From JAWPMT01 sp965601475 (GTDB taxonomy: Bacteria > Bacteroidota > Bacteroidia > Cytophagales > Cyclobacteriaceae): a stretch of 64,000 nucleotides of DNA. Positions 17,175-25,056 of the stretch are shown piece after piece (the stretch's first letter is position 1; every line of letters begins with the position of its first letter). The notes beneath the pieces are model-generated. The model made no database searches. It saw only the letters and a list, made by a program, of their open reading frames with translations, and had not been told where the DNA came from. Both the position numbers and the translations under genes were made by a program. The DNA lies in the NCBI GenBank assembly GCA_965601475.1, contig OZ271832.1:4464001-4528000 (forward strand). The letters are read 5' to 3'.

Positions 17175-18620
17175 TTACCCTACGCTGCCTTCCAGCGTAA
17201 GCGCCAATAGTTTTTGTGCCTCCACGGCAAATTCCATCGGCAGTTTGTTCATGACTTCCTTGGCGAAACCATTGACGATCAAGGCCACGGCACTTTCTTC
17301 ATCCAATCCCCTTTGTAGACAATAGAAGATCTGGTCCTCCCCAATTTTGGAGGTTGTGGCTTCATGCTCTATTTGGGCCGTTTTGTTTTCCGCGTCAATG
17401 TATGGAAAAGTGTGCGCCCCGCATTGGTCGCCCATCAGCAGTGAATCGCATTGAGAGAAGTTCCGAGCGTTTTCTGCACGTCTCATCACATGAACCTGAC
17501 CCCTGTAGCTATTTTGCGATTTGCCAGCAGAAATTCCCTTAGATACGATTCTGGAGCGCGTGTGCTTACCAATATGGACCATTTTGGTCCCGGTATCGGC
17601 TTGCTGATAGTTGTTGGTTACGGCTACGGAGTAGAATTCACCCACAGAGTGATCGCCTTTCAGGATGCAACTGGGATATTTCCAGGTGATGGCAGATCCT
17701 GTTTCTACCTGGGTCCATGATATCTTGGAGTGATCGCCTGCGCAGAGACCGCGTTTTGTCACGAAATTGTAGATGCCTCCCTTACCGTCTTTGTCACCAG
17801 GATACCAGTTTTGGACAGTGGAATATTTTACTTCAGCATCTTTCGCAGCGTAGATTTCAACTACCGCGGCATGGAGCTGATTTTCATCGCGCATAGGTGC
17901 AGTACACCCTTCAAGGTAGGATACGTAGGAGTTATCCTCAGCAACGATGAGCGTGCGCTCGAACTGCCCGGTATTGGCAGCATTTATTCTAAAATAAGTT
18001 GACAACTCCATTGGGCACCGCACACCTTTAGGTATGTAGCAAAAAGAGCCATCCGAGAATACCGCCGAATTGAGGGCGGCAAAGTAATTGTCATGAGATG
18101 GGACAACGGAGCCCAGGTATTTCTTCACGAGCTCTGGATGTTCCTGAACAGCCTCGCCAAAGGAACAGAATACAATGCCGAGTTCCGAAAGTTTGTCTTT
18201 GAACGTCGTCGCCACTGAAACAGAATCAATGACTGCATCCACTGCTACACCGGTTAGCCGCTTTTGCTCCTGCAATGAAATTCCAAGTCGCTCGAAGGTT
18301 TTGAGCAACTCAGGATCTACCTCATCCAGGCTTTCTGGTTTTTTCTGTTGCTTGGGCGCGGAGTAGTATTTGATGTCCTGGTAGTCGATACCCTGGAATT
18401 GAACATTGGCCCATTGGGGCTCGGTCATTTCCTTCCATTTCCGAAAAGCCTCAAGGCGCCATTCCAACAACCATTCAGGTTCGTTCTTCTTGGCCGAAAT
18501 GAATCGAACTATGTCTTCACTTAATCCCTTGGGAGCCTCGTCTGCTTCGAAATCTACAGACCAGCCATGTTCATACTCTTTGGAGGTAAATTCCTCTAAA
18601 ATCTGATCGTCTTTGCTCAT
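17175..18620 (-). CDS. sufB: SufB scaffold subunit
   Basis: 481 residues, the usual length. Site of nascent Fe-S cluster assembly. The landmarks are FCYIPKGVRCPMELSTYFRI, YVSYLEGCTAPMRDE, AEVKYSTVQNWYPGD, NFVTKRGLCAGDHSKISWTQ and the C-terminal QCDSLLMGDQCGAHTFPYI with conserved Cys. It is first in the operon sufB-sufC-sufD-sufS-sufE-DUF59-brxA, transcribed leftward. A palindromic element 42-69 bp upstream is a candidate operator. Confidence 0.97.
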   Translation of the reverse strand: MSKDDQILEEFTSKEYEHGWSVDFEADEAPKGLSEDIVRFISAKKNEPEWLLEWRLEAFRKWKEMTEPQWANVQFQGIDYQDIKYYSAPKQQKKPESLDEVDPELLKTFERLGISLQEQKRLTGVAVDAVIDSVSVATTFKDKLSELGIVFCSFGEAVQEHPELVKKYLGSVVPSHDNYFAALNSAVFSDGSFCYIPKGVRCPMELSTYFRINAANTGQFERTLIVAEDNSYVSYLEGCTAPMRDENQLHAAVVEIYAAKDAEVKYSTVQNWYPGDKDGKGGIYNFVTKRGLCAGDHSKISWTQVETGSAITWKYPSCILKGDHSVGEFYSVAVTNNYQQADTGTKMVHIGKHTRSRIVSKGISAGKSQNSYRGQVHVMRRAENARNFSQCDSLLMGDQCGAHTFPYIDAENKTAQIEHEATTSKIGEDQIFYCLQRGLDEESAVALIVNGFAKEVMNKLPMEFAVEAQKLLALTLEGSVG

Positions 18621-18661
18621 TTAGAAACGTTTCTTTAGTAGCAACAGCTACAAAGTAAAAT

Positions 18662-18689
18662 CTTATTTGGATCAATTCTAAATAAGAAT
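18662..18689. promoter_or_regulatory. Dyad upstream of sufB, candidate operator
   Basis: CTTATTT (18662-18668) and AAATAAG (18680-18686) are inverted around an 11-bp spacer. A second, nested dyad ATTCT-AAATA-AGAAT occupies 18675-18689. The position (42-69 bp from the start) suits control of suf by an Fe-S or stress regulator. It is AT-rich, so some symmetry may arise by chance. Confidence 0.3.
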
Positions 18690-18728
18690 CTAATTAACGA
18701 CCAAAAGGTTTGACGGCAGCAGCTATTT

Positions 18729-19190
18729 TTAAAATTTTAGATGTCGATTCAGGCTCTCCTCAAGCGAAATAAAGGTTTCGGTGCGTTCAATGCCTTCGAC
18801 TTTTTGAATCTGGTCATGCAATACATCCTTTAAGTGCTTGGTGTCTTTGCAGTGAATTTTGATGAATATGTTGTAGTTGCCCGTCGTGTAATGAATTTTC
18901 ACGATCTCGTGGATCTCCTTCAATTCAGATACCACCCGATCATACAAGGAGCTCTTCTGTAGGTAGATTCCCATAAAGCAGGTGACGTCGTATCCCAATT
19001 TGGAGTAGTCCATCTTAAGTGTAGTGCCGCTCACTACACCCATTTCTTCCAATTTCTTCATGCGGACGTGCACCGTGCCACCTGAAACGAAGACTTTTTT
19101 TGCTACTTCCGTGTATGGAATTTTCGCATCCTCCATCAAAAGATTGAGGATTTTGAGGTCTATATTGTCAATTTCGTAATTCTTAGCCAT
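18729..19190 (-). CDS. Lrp/AsnC-family transcriptional regulator
   Basis: 153 residues. The N-terminal winged helix (NIDLKILNLLMEDAKIPYTEVAKKV then GTVHVRMKKLEEMGVV) and the C-terminal RAM/ligand domain (GYDVTCFMGIYLQKSSLYDRV, YNIFIKIHCKDTKHL) are complete. These regulators respond to amino acids and often control their own gene. A good inverted repeat lies 40-61 bp upstream. The gene stands alone; sufB is 108 bp downstream on the same strand. An AGGAGG-like box sits directly in front of the start (CACCTCCTTG on the plus strand), unusual for this genome. Confidence 0.92.
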   Translation of the reverse strand: MAKNYEIDNIDLKILNLLMEDAKIPYTEVAKKVFVSGGTVHVRMKKLEEMGVVSGTTLKMDYSKLGYDVTCFMGIYLQKSSLYDRVVSELKEIHEIVKIHYTTGNYNIFIKIHCKDTKHLKDVLHDQIQKVEGIERTETFISLEESLNRHLKF

Positions 19191-19229
19191 TTCAAGGAGG
19201 TGTTTTTATGAATAGTGCGAATATTTGAC

Positions 19230-19251
19230 TTCGAAATTATATGATTTCGAA
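19230..19251. promoter_or_regulatory. Inverted repeat upstream of the Lrp-type gene
   Basis: TTCGAAAT (19230-19237) and ATTTCGAA (19244-19251) form a perfect 8-bp dyad with a 6-bp spacer, starting 40 bp upstream of the regulator's ATG. Location and symmetry fit an autoregulatory Lrp/AsnC site. The same site is 49 bp from the -7 element of the rightward tRNA-like gene, so it could influence both. Confidence 0.5.
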
Positions 19252-19299
19252 ACTTTTGCCAAAATTATTAAAAAATTTTTAAAGAAATAATCAAGGACT

Positions 19300-19307
19300 T
19301 ATGTTTG
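19300..19307 (+). promoter_or_regulatory. Bacteroidetes -7 promoter element for the tRNA-like gene
   Basis: TATGTTTG fits TAnnTTTG exactly. A T-run at 19276-19280 sits in the -33 position but lacks the G of TTTG. The mature tRNA-like 5' end would be 39 bp downstream. Confidence 0.55.
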
Positions 19308-19345
19308 TCTCAACAAAGAGCAATGAGACGCATTGTTCGACTCAC

Positions 19346-19494
19346 TGTAGGGTGATGAAATTGGCAGACATGCCCTCCTGTCTCGGGGGTGAAGATAAGG
19401 GACAAAGCCCGGTGGATCACGGTGATATAATCTATCACGGTGATTTATCGGGGCTAACCGCTTCGTGGAGGTTCGAATCCTTCCCCTACAGCCA
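19346..19494 (+). tRNA. Unusual class II tRNA-like gene, anticodon GTC, giant variable arm
   Basis: 149 nt including an encoded CCA, against about 85 nt for a normal class II tRNA. Acceptor stem 19346-19352 / 19484-19490 (7 of 7 Watson-Crick), discriminator G (19491), CCA 19492-19494. D-stem 19355-19357 / 19369-19371 with an 11-nt loop that differs at one base from tRNA-Leu(CAG) in this window. Anticodon stem 19373-19377 / 19385-19389, 7-nt loop CTGTCTC, anticodon GTC at 19380-19382 (Asp type), but with T instead of a purine at position 37. T-arm 19467-19483 with loop TTCGAAT. The variable region 19390-19466 is 77 nt: GAAG (19391) pairs with CTTC (19461), and a hairpin at 19406-19455 has 21 pairs, one G bulge (19450) and one G-G mismatch. 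All stems are kept, so decay is unlikely. It has its own promoter and terminator. Amino-acid identity and function are unknown. Confidence 0.7.
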
Positions 19495-19527
19495 TCATTT
19501 TTGGGTTAATGTTGTTTATTTTGAATT

Positions 19528-19557
19528 AGGTCTTCTTAGGGGTGAGAAGGCCTTTTT
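19528..19557 (+). terminator. Intrinsic terminator of the tRNA-like gene
   Basis: AGGTCTTCT (19528-19536) pairs with AGAAGGCCT (19545-19553) over 9 bp with one G-U, followed by TTTT (19554-19557) and, after CA, more T. It lies 34 nt beyond the CCA and closes a one-gene unit before the fadD promoter. Confidence 0.75.
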
Positions 19558-19604
19558 CATTTTTTGGGCCTTGGTAATTAGAGAAGCCGATCCCTCCGTG
19601 TCGT

Positions 19605-19612
19605 TATCTTTG
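19605..19612 (+). promoter_or_regulatory. -7 promoter element of fadD
   Basis: TATCTTTG fits TAnnTTTG exactly and lies 53 bp upstream of the fadD start, just after the preceding terminator. I see no clear -33 TTTG at the usual distance. Confidence 0.45.
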
Positions 19613-19664
19613 CATGTTTCGGCATTATATTTAACCCCCAATAAACATTAACCGAAGATTTGCA

Positions 19665-21353
19665 ATGGCAAACCAACCCTGGCTAGAATTTTACCCTAAA
19701 GAAACGCCCCATGAAATAGATCCGGATCAATATCATTCACTGCCGGAGATGTTTGAAAAATCTTTTGAGAAATACGGTGATAGTCCGGCTTTCGAAAATT
19801 TTGGAAAGAGCATCACTTTTAGGGAATTGGATAAACTGTCCCAGGACTTTGCTTCCTATCTGACCAACGATCTTGGGCTTCAAAAAGGAGATAAGATTGC
19901 CTTGCAAATGCCAAACCTTTTGCAATATCCCATAGCCATGTTTGGCGCGCTCCGTGCAGGTCTGACGGTTGTGAATACCAACCCGCTCTATACACCTTCG
20001 GAAATGAAGCACCAGTTCAATGACTCCGGAGCAAAAGTCATTGTGATCCTGGAGAATTTTGCGGCAAACCTTCAGGAAATCCTGGCAGAGACACCTATAA
20101 AGACAGTCATTCTCACGCGGATGGGGGATATGCTGGGGGGCTTGAAAGGCGGCATAATCAACTTCGTGGTTAAAAACGTCAAGAAAATGGTGCCGGCTTA
20201 CGATTTGCCACAGGCGGTGCCTTTCAAGGAAGTGCTGAAAAAGGGCTCCCAGAAAGCTTTTGATGCCCCTTTCGTCGCGCACGATGACCTGGCATTTCTT
20301 CAATATACTGGCGGGACCACGGGTGTCTCAAAAGGTGCCATGCTAACCCATAGGAATTTGGTATCCAATCTGCTGCAAGTTCAGTCATGGATGAGACATG
20401 GGGGGCTGAATGAGGGGCAGGAGATTTTTATCACTGCGCTACCGCTCTACCACGTTTTTGCGTTGACGTGTAATGCCTTGATGACCGTGAGTATCGGCAG
20501 CGCCAACATCCTCATTACCAATCCCAGGGATATGAAGGCCTTTATAAAGGAGTTGACTAAGCATAAATTCACGGTTATTACTGGTGTAAATACGCTTTTC
20601 AATGGTCTACTCAATCAGCCGGATTTCGCCAAGATAGATTTCTCAGCACTAAAATTTGCCTTTGGTGGTGGTATGGCGGTCCAGAAGGTCGTCGCTGAGA
20701 AATGGAAAAAGATGACTGGAGCTAGCCTATCCGAGGGCTATGGATTGACCGAAACATCTCCCGTGCTTACTTCCAATCCACTCAATGAGAATGGTAGAAT
20801 CGGCTGTATTGGTATGCCTGTCCCCAGTACGGAAATCGTACTTCTGGACGACAAAGGCGACGAGGTAGCCGCTGGTGAACCTGGAGAGCTTTGTGCCAAA
20901 GGACCCCAGGTAATGCAGGGTTATTGGAATCGGCCGGAAGAAACCGAACAGGCATTCATCGATGGCTGGTTCAAGACTGGTGATATTGCCGTGATGGAGG
21001 ATCAGGGATTTTTCCGTATCGTCGATCGCAAGAAGGAGATGATACTGGTGTCTGGCTTCAATGTATACCCCAATGAAATCGAAGATGTCATTGCCTCGCA
21101 CCCCAAAGTATTGGAGGTTGGTGCCATAGGGGTTCCGGATCCAAAATCTACAGAAGCGGTGAAGGTATATATTGTGAAGCAGGATGATTCCCTTACCGAG
21201 GATGAGTTGAAGTCCTATGCCCGAGAGCGACTCACAGCTTACAAGTGTCCGAAATATGTAGCTTTCACAGATGAGCTTCCCAAATCGAATGTAGGGAAAA
21301 TCCTAAGACGGATTATCAAGGAGGAAGACGCCAAGGTCAATACCTACGCCTAA
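19665..21353 (+). CDS. fadD: Long-chain fatty-acid CoA ligase
   Basis: 562 residues. Activates fatty acids to acyl-CoA through an acyl-AMP intermediate. The adenylate-forming motifs are complete: YTGGTTGVSKGAMLTHRN (P-loop), GYGLTETSPVLT, WFKTGDIAVMEDQGFFRIVDR, KEMILVSGFNVYPNEIEDV and the C-terminal catalytic Lys in PKSNVGKILRR. Length and motif spacing match FadD rather than acetyl-CoA synthetase or menE. It is monocistronic, with its own -7 element and a weak terminator after it. Confidence 0.93.
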   Translation: MANQPWLEFYPKETPHEIDPDQYHSLPEMFEKSFEKYGDSPAFENFGKSITFRELDKLSQDFASYLTNDLGLQKGDKIALQMPNLLQYPIAMFGALRAGLTVVNTNPLYTPSEMKHQFNDSGAKVIVILENFAANLQEILAETPIKTVILTRMGDMLGGLKGGIINFVVKNVKKMVPAYDLPQAVPFKEVLKKGSQKAFDAPFVAHDDLAFLQYTGGTTGVSKGAMLTHRNLVSNLLQVQSWMRHGGLNEGQEIFITALPLYHVFALTCNALMTVSIGSANILITNPRDMKAFIKELTKHKFTVITGVNTLFNGLLNQPDFAKIDFSALKFAFGGGMAVQKVVAEKWKKMTGASLSEGYGLTETSPVLTSNPLNENGRIGCIGMPVPSTEIVLLDDKGDEVAAGEPGELCAKGPQVMQGYWNRPEETEQAFIDGWFKTGDIAVMEDQGFFRIVDRKKEMILVSGFNVYPNEIEDVIASHPKVLEVGAIGVPDPKSTEAVKVYIVKQDDSLTEDELKSYARERLTAYKCPKYVAFTDELPKSNVGKILRRIIKEEDAKVNTYA

Positions 21354-21377
21354 GCGTATATTAATCGAAGCATAACC

Positions 21378-21400
21378 TACTCTCATCGAGTACCTTTTTT
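21378..21400 (+). terminator. Probable weak terminator after fadD
   Basis: TACTC (21378-21382) and GAGTA (21388-21392) form a short 5-bp stem followed by CC and six T (21395-21400), 24 bp beyond the fadD stop. Confidence 0.45.
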
Positions 21401-21445
21401 GGTTTGACGCGCATTGCATTATTTCGCAGCAAATACGCTTAAACC

Positions 21446-22387
21446 ATGAAAAATTACTTACTCGCACTTACAGTCTTTGTGATTGTAGCAGTACCTGCCA
21501 TTTCGCAGGAGTCCGATACAACCTACTGGAAGAAAGGTGGACTATCCTCACTCACTTTTACACAGGTGTCCCTCAACAACTGGGCAGCTGGTGGAGACAA
21601 TTCGGTGTCACTGGCCGGATTCGCCACTTTGTATGCTGATTATCAAAAAGACAAAATCACCTGGACCAACACCCTGGAGATGGGTTATGGTCTGATACGT
21701 CAGGGCGAAGACGGAGATTTTGAAAAGACCGACGACCGGCTCAACGCTATCACCCAATTTGGTTACAAGCTTTCGGATAAGAATTTATACTGGAGTTCCT
21801 TACTTGATTTCAGAACACAATTCGACGAAGGGTTCGATGAGGAGGGTAATGTCATTTCCAAATTTATGTCGCCAGGATACCTGCTCGTCGCTACAGGTTT
21901 GGAATGGAAACCGTCTGAGGTTTTTGGATTAACCTATTCACCCCTTGGCGGAAAGTTTACCTTCGTTCTGGATCAGGACCTCGCCGATATAGGTGCATTT
22001 GGGGTGGATCCGGCAGAGGTTGAAGCTATTACAGGTCTGCCCGTTGCTGGGACCGGTAGTAACTCACGAGCTGAACTTGGTTCTTTTCTCAAGCTCAATT
22101 TTGCGAAAGAAGTTGTCACCAACGTAAACTTTGAATCCCGGTTGGAGCTATTTGCCAATTATGTAGAGGAGTTTGGCAACATTGATGTAAACTGGCAAAA
22201 CCTACTGGTGATGAAGGTCAATGATTTTCTTACCGTCAACTGGCAAACTCAGTTGATCTATGACGATGACATCAAGATCGATGAATTCAACAACGATGGT
22301 GAAGTCATAGGTTCGGGTCCCAAAACACAGTTTAAAAGTGTATTTGGGGTGGGTCTGGCCTACAGGTTTGGGGACAAACGTTCCTAA
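21446..22387 (+). CDS. DUF3078-family secreted outer-membrane-associated protein
   Basis: 313 residues with a signal peptide (about 1-20, ending AISQ-E). The mature start TYWKKGGLSSLTFTQVSLNNWAAGG is the characteristic DUF3078 opening. Later strands alternate polar and aromatic residues (ITWTNTLEMGYGLIRQG, LYWSSLLDFRTQFDEGF, DFLTVNWQTQLIYDD), ending YRFGDKRS, consistent with a small outer-membrane barrel. Function unknown. It is convergent with queA, and the two coding regions overlap by 4 bp. Confidence 0.85.
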   Translation: MKNYLLALTVFVIVAVPAISQESDTTYWKKGGLSSLTFTQVSLNNWAAGGDNSVSLAGFATLYADYQKDKITWTNTLEMGYGLIRQGEDGDFEKTDDRLNAITQFGYKLSDKNLYWSSLLDFRTQFDEGFDEEGNVISKFMSPGYLLVATGLEWKPSEVFGLTYSPLGGKFTFVLDQDLADIGAFGVDPAEVEAITGLPVAGTGSNSRAELGSFLKLNFAKEVVTNVNFESRLELFANYVEEFGNIDVNWQNLLVMKVNDFLTVNWQTQLIYDDDIKIDEFNNDGEVIGSGPKTQFKSVFGVGLAYRFGDKRS

Positions 22388-23568
22388 TCCCAGGTACTGC
22401 CTGAAAGCAAGCAGCAGTCGCCATAGCTCAGGAAGCGATAGTTGTTATTTAGGGCAGCATCGTAAACTTTTTCCCAGTCCTGGCCGATGAAAGCGGCCAC
22501 GAGAAGAATCAGGGTTGATCCTGGTAGGTGGAAGTTGGTAATGAGTCTGCGCACAACCCGGAACTGATAACCCGGAAAGATGAAGATCTCCGTGGTACCA
22601 TGAATAACACTCAGCTGGTGTCTGTTCATGTATTGCAGCACCAGGTCGAAAGCATCCTGTGCGGTGAGCTGCGATGGAGTCTCATATGGAAAATGCTTGG
22701 GTATGTGGAAGGAGGCCTGGGGGTTTGAGCTTAACATGACACCATACCAGTACAAGGATTCAAGCGTTCGCATACTCGTGGTGCCGACGGCGCAGATATT
22801 GGGTTTTCCGGCAAGGTCCTGCAAGGTCGACTTATTTATCAGCACCTCTTCCCGGTGCATGGGGTGGTCGTATATATTGCCTTTGATCGGTTGGAAAGTA
22901 CCTGCGGATACATGTAGCGTGAGAAAACTCTGCGTGATGCCAAGCTTCTTGAGTTGCTCCAATACCTCCTCTGTGAAATGAAGGCCCGCCGTGGGTGCTG
23001 CGACCGCCCCTGCAGCAATGGAATAGACCGTCTGATACCTGGTCAGGTCATTTTCCTCTGACTCCCGCTTGATATAGGGAGGAAGAGGTACCTTCCCAAG
23101 CTGTTCGATAATTGTGCTGAAAGGTTGGTCTTGCGCCCAGGAAAAGCGCACCTCATCCTCCGTATGCCGGCGAATGGTCAAGTTGCCCGAAGGTAGTTCT
23201 ATCACTTCCTCGCTACCGATTTTCCATCGCTTGGCATTGCCAATCAGACACTGCCATGTACAATGGTGTGTTGCTTCCATAGCTTTCTCGACAGTGGTAG
23301 GTGATGTGGGCTCCAAGAGGAACACTTCTATCCTGGCACCTGTAGTCTTATGGAAGTGTATGCGAGCCGGTATAACCTTGGTATTGTTGAATACAAGATG
23401 ATCACCTCCTGAAAGCTGAGTAAGTATGTCCCTGAATTGCAAATGCGCGATATTTCCATCTTCATACCGCAACATCTTCGAGTCCGCTCTTTCTTCAAGG
23501 GGATATTTAGCGATCTTTTCCTCGGGGAGGTCATATTTGTAGTCCTCAAGGTTTATGTCATGATCCAT
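22384..23568 (-). CDS. queA: SAM:tRNA ribosyltransferase-isomerase
   Basis: 394 residues. Transfers and rearranges the ribosyl part of S-adenosylmethionine onto preQ1 in tRNA, giving epoxyqueuosine. Landmarks are YDLPEEKIAKYPLEERADSK, HLVFNNTKVIPARI, KVPLPPYIKRE, GAVAAPTAGLHFTEEVL and LHVSAGTFQPIKG, then NFHLPGSTLILLVAAF. The insertion around residues 250-330 is somewhat longer than in E. coli QueA, as in other Bacteroidetes. The 5' end is only 10 bp from the divergent menC, so the two promoters must overlap. Confidence 0.93.
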   Translation of the reverse strand: MDHDINLEDYKYDLPEEKIAKYPLEERADSKMLRYEDGNIAHLQFRDILTQLSGGDHLVFNNTKVIPARIHFHKTTGARIEVFLLEPTSPTTVEKAMEATHHCTWQCLIGNAKRWKIGSEEVIELPSGNLTIRRHTEDEVRFSWAQDQPFSTIIEQLGKVPLPPYIKRESEENDLTRYQTVYSIAAGAVAAPTAGLHFTEEVLEQLKKLGITQSFLTLHVSAGTFQPIKGNIYDHPMHREEVLINKSTLQDLAGKPNICAVGTTSMRTLESLYWYGVMLSSNPQASFHIPKHFPYETPSQLTAQDAFDLVLQYMNRHQLSVIHGTTEIFIFPGYQFRVVRRLITNFHLPGSTLILLVAAFIGQDWEKVYDAALNNNYRFLSYGDCCLLSGSTWD

Positions 23569-23578
23569 AACGTCAACA

Positions 23579-24655
23579 ATGTTGAAGCTCGAAATTAAAT
23601 CCTATCAGCTGGATTTTACTTTTTCTGCAGGTACCTCTCGAGGAGTAATGCATCACCATAGGGTCTGGCTACTGAAAATCTATGATGAGCTGACACCGGA
23701 GGTCTTTGGTTTGGGAGAGGCAGCGCCCTTGCCGCGACTCAGCGTAGACGACATTGATTTGATGGATCAGATGCTGGACAAGGTGGCGTTGACATTTCGT
23801 CAGCAGTCATTGCCCCAGACAGAGGAAGAAGTGTTTGCACTGGCAGCACGACTGGTTTCTATGGATTACCCTAGTATACGATTCGGTTTGGAAGTGGCCT
23901 TGCTGGACTTACTGCGCGGGGGTCACAGAAAAATCCTGGAGAACCCTTTTTCGACAGGACAGAAGCAGATCAACATCAATGGGCTCATTTGGATGGGCGA
24001 TGCCGCAACCATGCGCGAGCGGATTGAGCAAAAGATATCTGAAGGATTTGATTGCATCAAAATGAAGATTGGCGCCATAGATTTTGAGCGAGAAGTGGAG
24101 CTACTGAGATACTTAAGGTCGTTGTCTGAAGATCTCATCCTCCGGGTCGATGCCAATGGTGCTTTCAACGTAAGGGAAGCGCTGGGTAAGTTGAAAGCCC
24201 TCGCGTCAGTCGATATCCATTCCATAGAGCAGCCTGTGCTTCCCAATCAGCATGAGGCTATGCAGCTTATTTGTAAGATCGGCGCATTGGATGTGGCCCT
24301 CGATGAGGAATTGATAGGAAGGCCAAAAGATCAGGAAAAAGTACATCTGCTGGAGTTTCTCAAACCAAAATATATCGTACTGAAGCCCACGTTGGTAGGG
24401 GGGATTGCCGAAACAAGGAAGTGGATCGAAATAGCCGAAAGCCTGGGAATAGCCTGGTGGATTACCTCTGCGCTGGAGTCCAATATTGGTTTGAACGCCA
24501 TATGCCAACTCACCGCTCAATATGAAAACCCTTTGCACCAGGGCCTTGGTACTGGCCAATTGTACAGCAACAACATTGGTAGCCCTTTGAGGGTAGAGGC
24601 GGGTAAAATTCGATACGATTCCAGCCTTAGCTGGGCCGATCCGTTCACTATTTAG
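23579..24655 (+). CDS. menC: o-Succinylbenzoate synthase
   Basis: 358 residues, enolase superfamily. Dehydrates SHCHC to o-succinylbenzoate in menaquinone synthesis. The catalytic pattern is present: KMKIG (KxK acid/base), LRVDANGAF (Asp metal ligand), SIEQPVLP (Glu ligand), ALDEELIG (Asp/Glu ligand), LKPTLVGG (Lys) and the diagnostic WWITSALESNIGLNAI. These favour MenC over dipeptide epimerase. Other men genes are not adjacent; menA lies 26 kb away in this window. Confidence 0.88.
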   Translation: MLKLEIKSYQLDFTFSAGTSRGVMHHHRVWLLKIYDELTPEVFGLGEAAPLPRLSVDDIDLMDQMLDKVALTFRQQSLPQTEEEVFALAARLVSMDYPSIRFGLEVALLDLLRGGHRKILENPFSTGQKQININGLIWMGDAATMRERIEQKISEGFDCIKMKIGAIDFEREVELLRYLRSLSEDLILRVDANGAFNVREALGKLKALASVDIHSIEQPVLPNQHEAMQLICKIGALDVALDEELIGRPKDQEKVHLLEFLKPKYIVLKPTLVGGIAETRKWIEIAESLGIAWWITSALESNIGLNAICQLTAQYENPLHQGLGTGQLYSNNIGSPLRVEAGKIRYDSSLSWADPFTI

Positions 24656-24723
24656 TTTGTTTCACTTTTGTAAATCAAACCCTCAGGCCTTAGATTCGTA
24701 TTTATTTCATTATTGTAGATGTA

Positions 24724-25056
24724 ATGGGACGTATACAGATCGGGGAGTTTGAGGAGTTGGTGTTGTTGATTACCGCCATACTCAATGGCAATGCCTACGG
24801 GGTTGGAGTTATGGATGAGATCGCGGCCAGGACCAACCGCAGGATAAACATCAGCGCGGTGCATACGGCACTGGACAGACTGGAGAAGAAGGGTTTCTTA
24901 CGATCCAGGGTCGGTGGAGCGACGGCCGAGCGAGGTGGTCGACGTAAGCGTTATTTCGAAGTCACACACCTTGGCGTCCAAGCCATAGAAATGACCCGCC
25001 AAATGCGCAATTCCCTGTACAGCCAGATTCCACCAATCGTTCTGGAGACCAAGTGA
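24724..25056 (+). CDS. PadR-family transcriptional regulator
   Basis: 110 residues. Winged helix with the PadR opening IGEFEELVLLITAILNGNAYGV and the wing KKGFLRSRVGGATAERGGRRKRYFEVT. Its stop overlaps the GTG start of the following permease by 4 nt (GTGA), so it is coupled to it. In Bacteroidetes such PadR genes sit before FtsX/MacB permeases that carry a permease-prefix domain, and presumably regulate them in response to envelope or drug stress. Confidence 0.9.
   Translation: MGRIQIGEFEELVLLITAILNGNAYGVGVMDEIAARTNRRINISAVHTALDRLEKKGFLRSRVGGATAERGGRRKRYFEVTHLGVQAIEMTRQMRNSLYSQIPPIVLETK

Noticed and set aside
19346..19494. Reading the element as tmRNA or tRNA-Sec
   Set aside because: It is too short for tmRNA and has a proper anticodon arm; it has a 7-bp acceptor, a 3-bp D-stem and no TCA anticodon, so it is not tRNA-Sec, although C19345 could pair with G19491 as an eighth pair.
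19301..19651. 116-codon plus-strand frame across the tRNA-like gene
   Set aside because: It runs through the conserved tRNA stems, the promoter and the terminator, and its translation has no protein-like features. The RNA gene explains the sequence.
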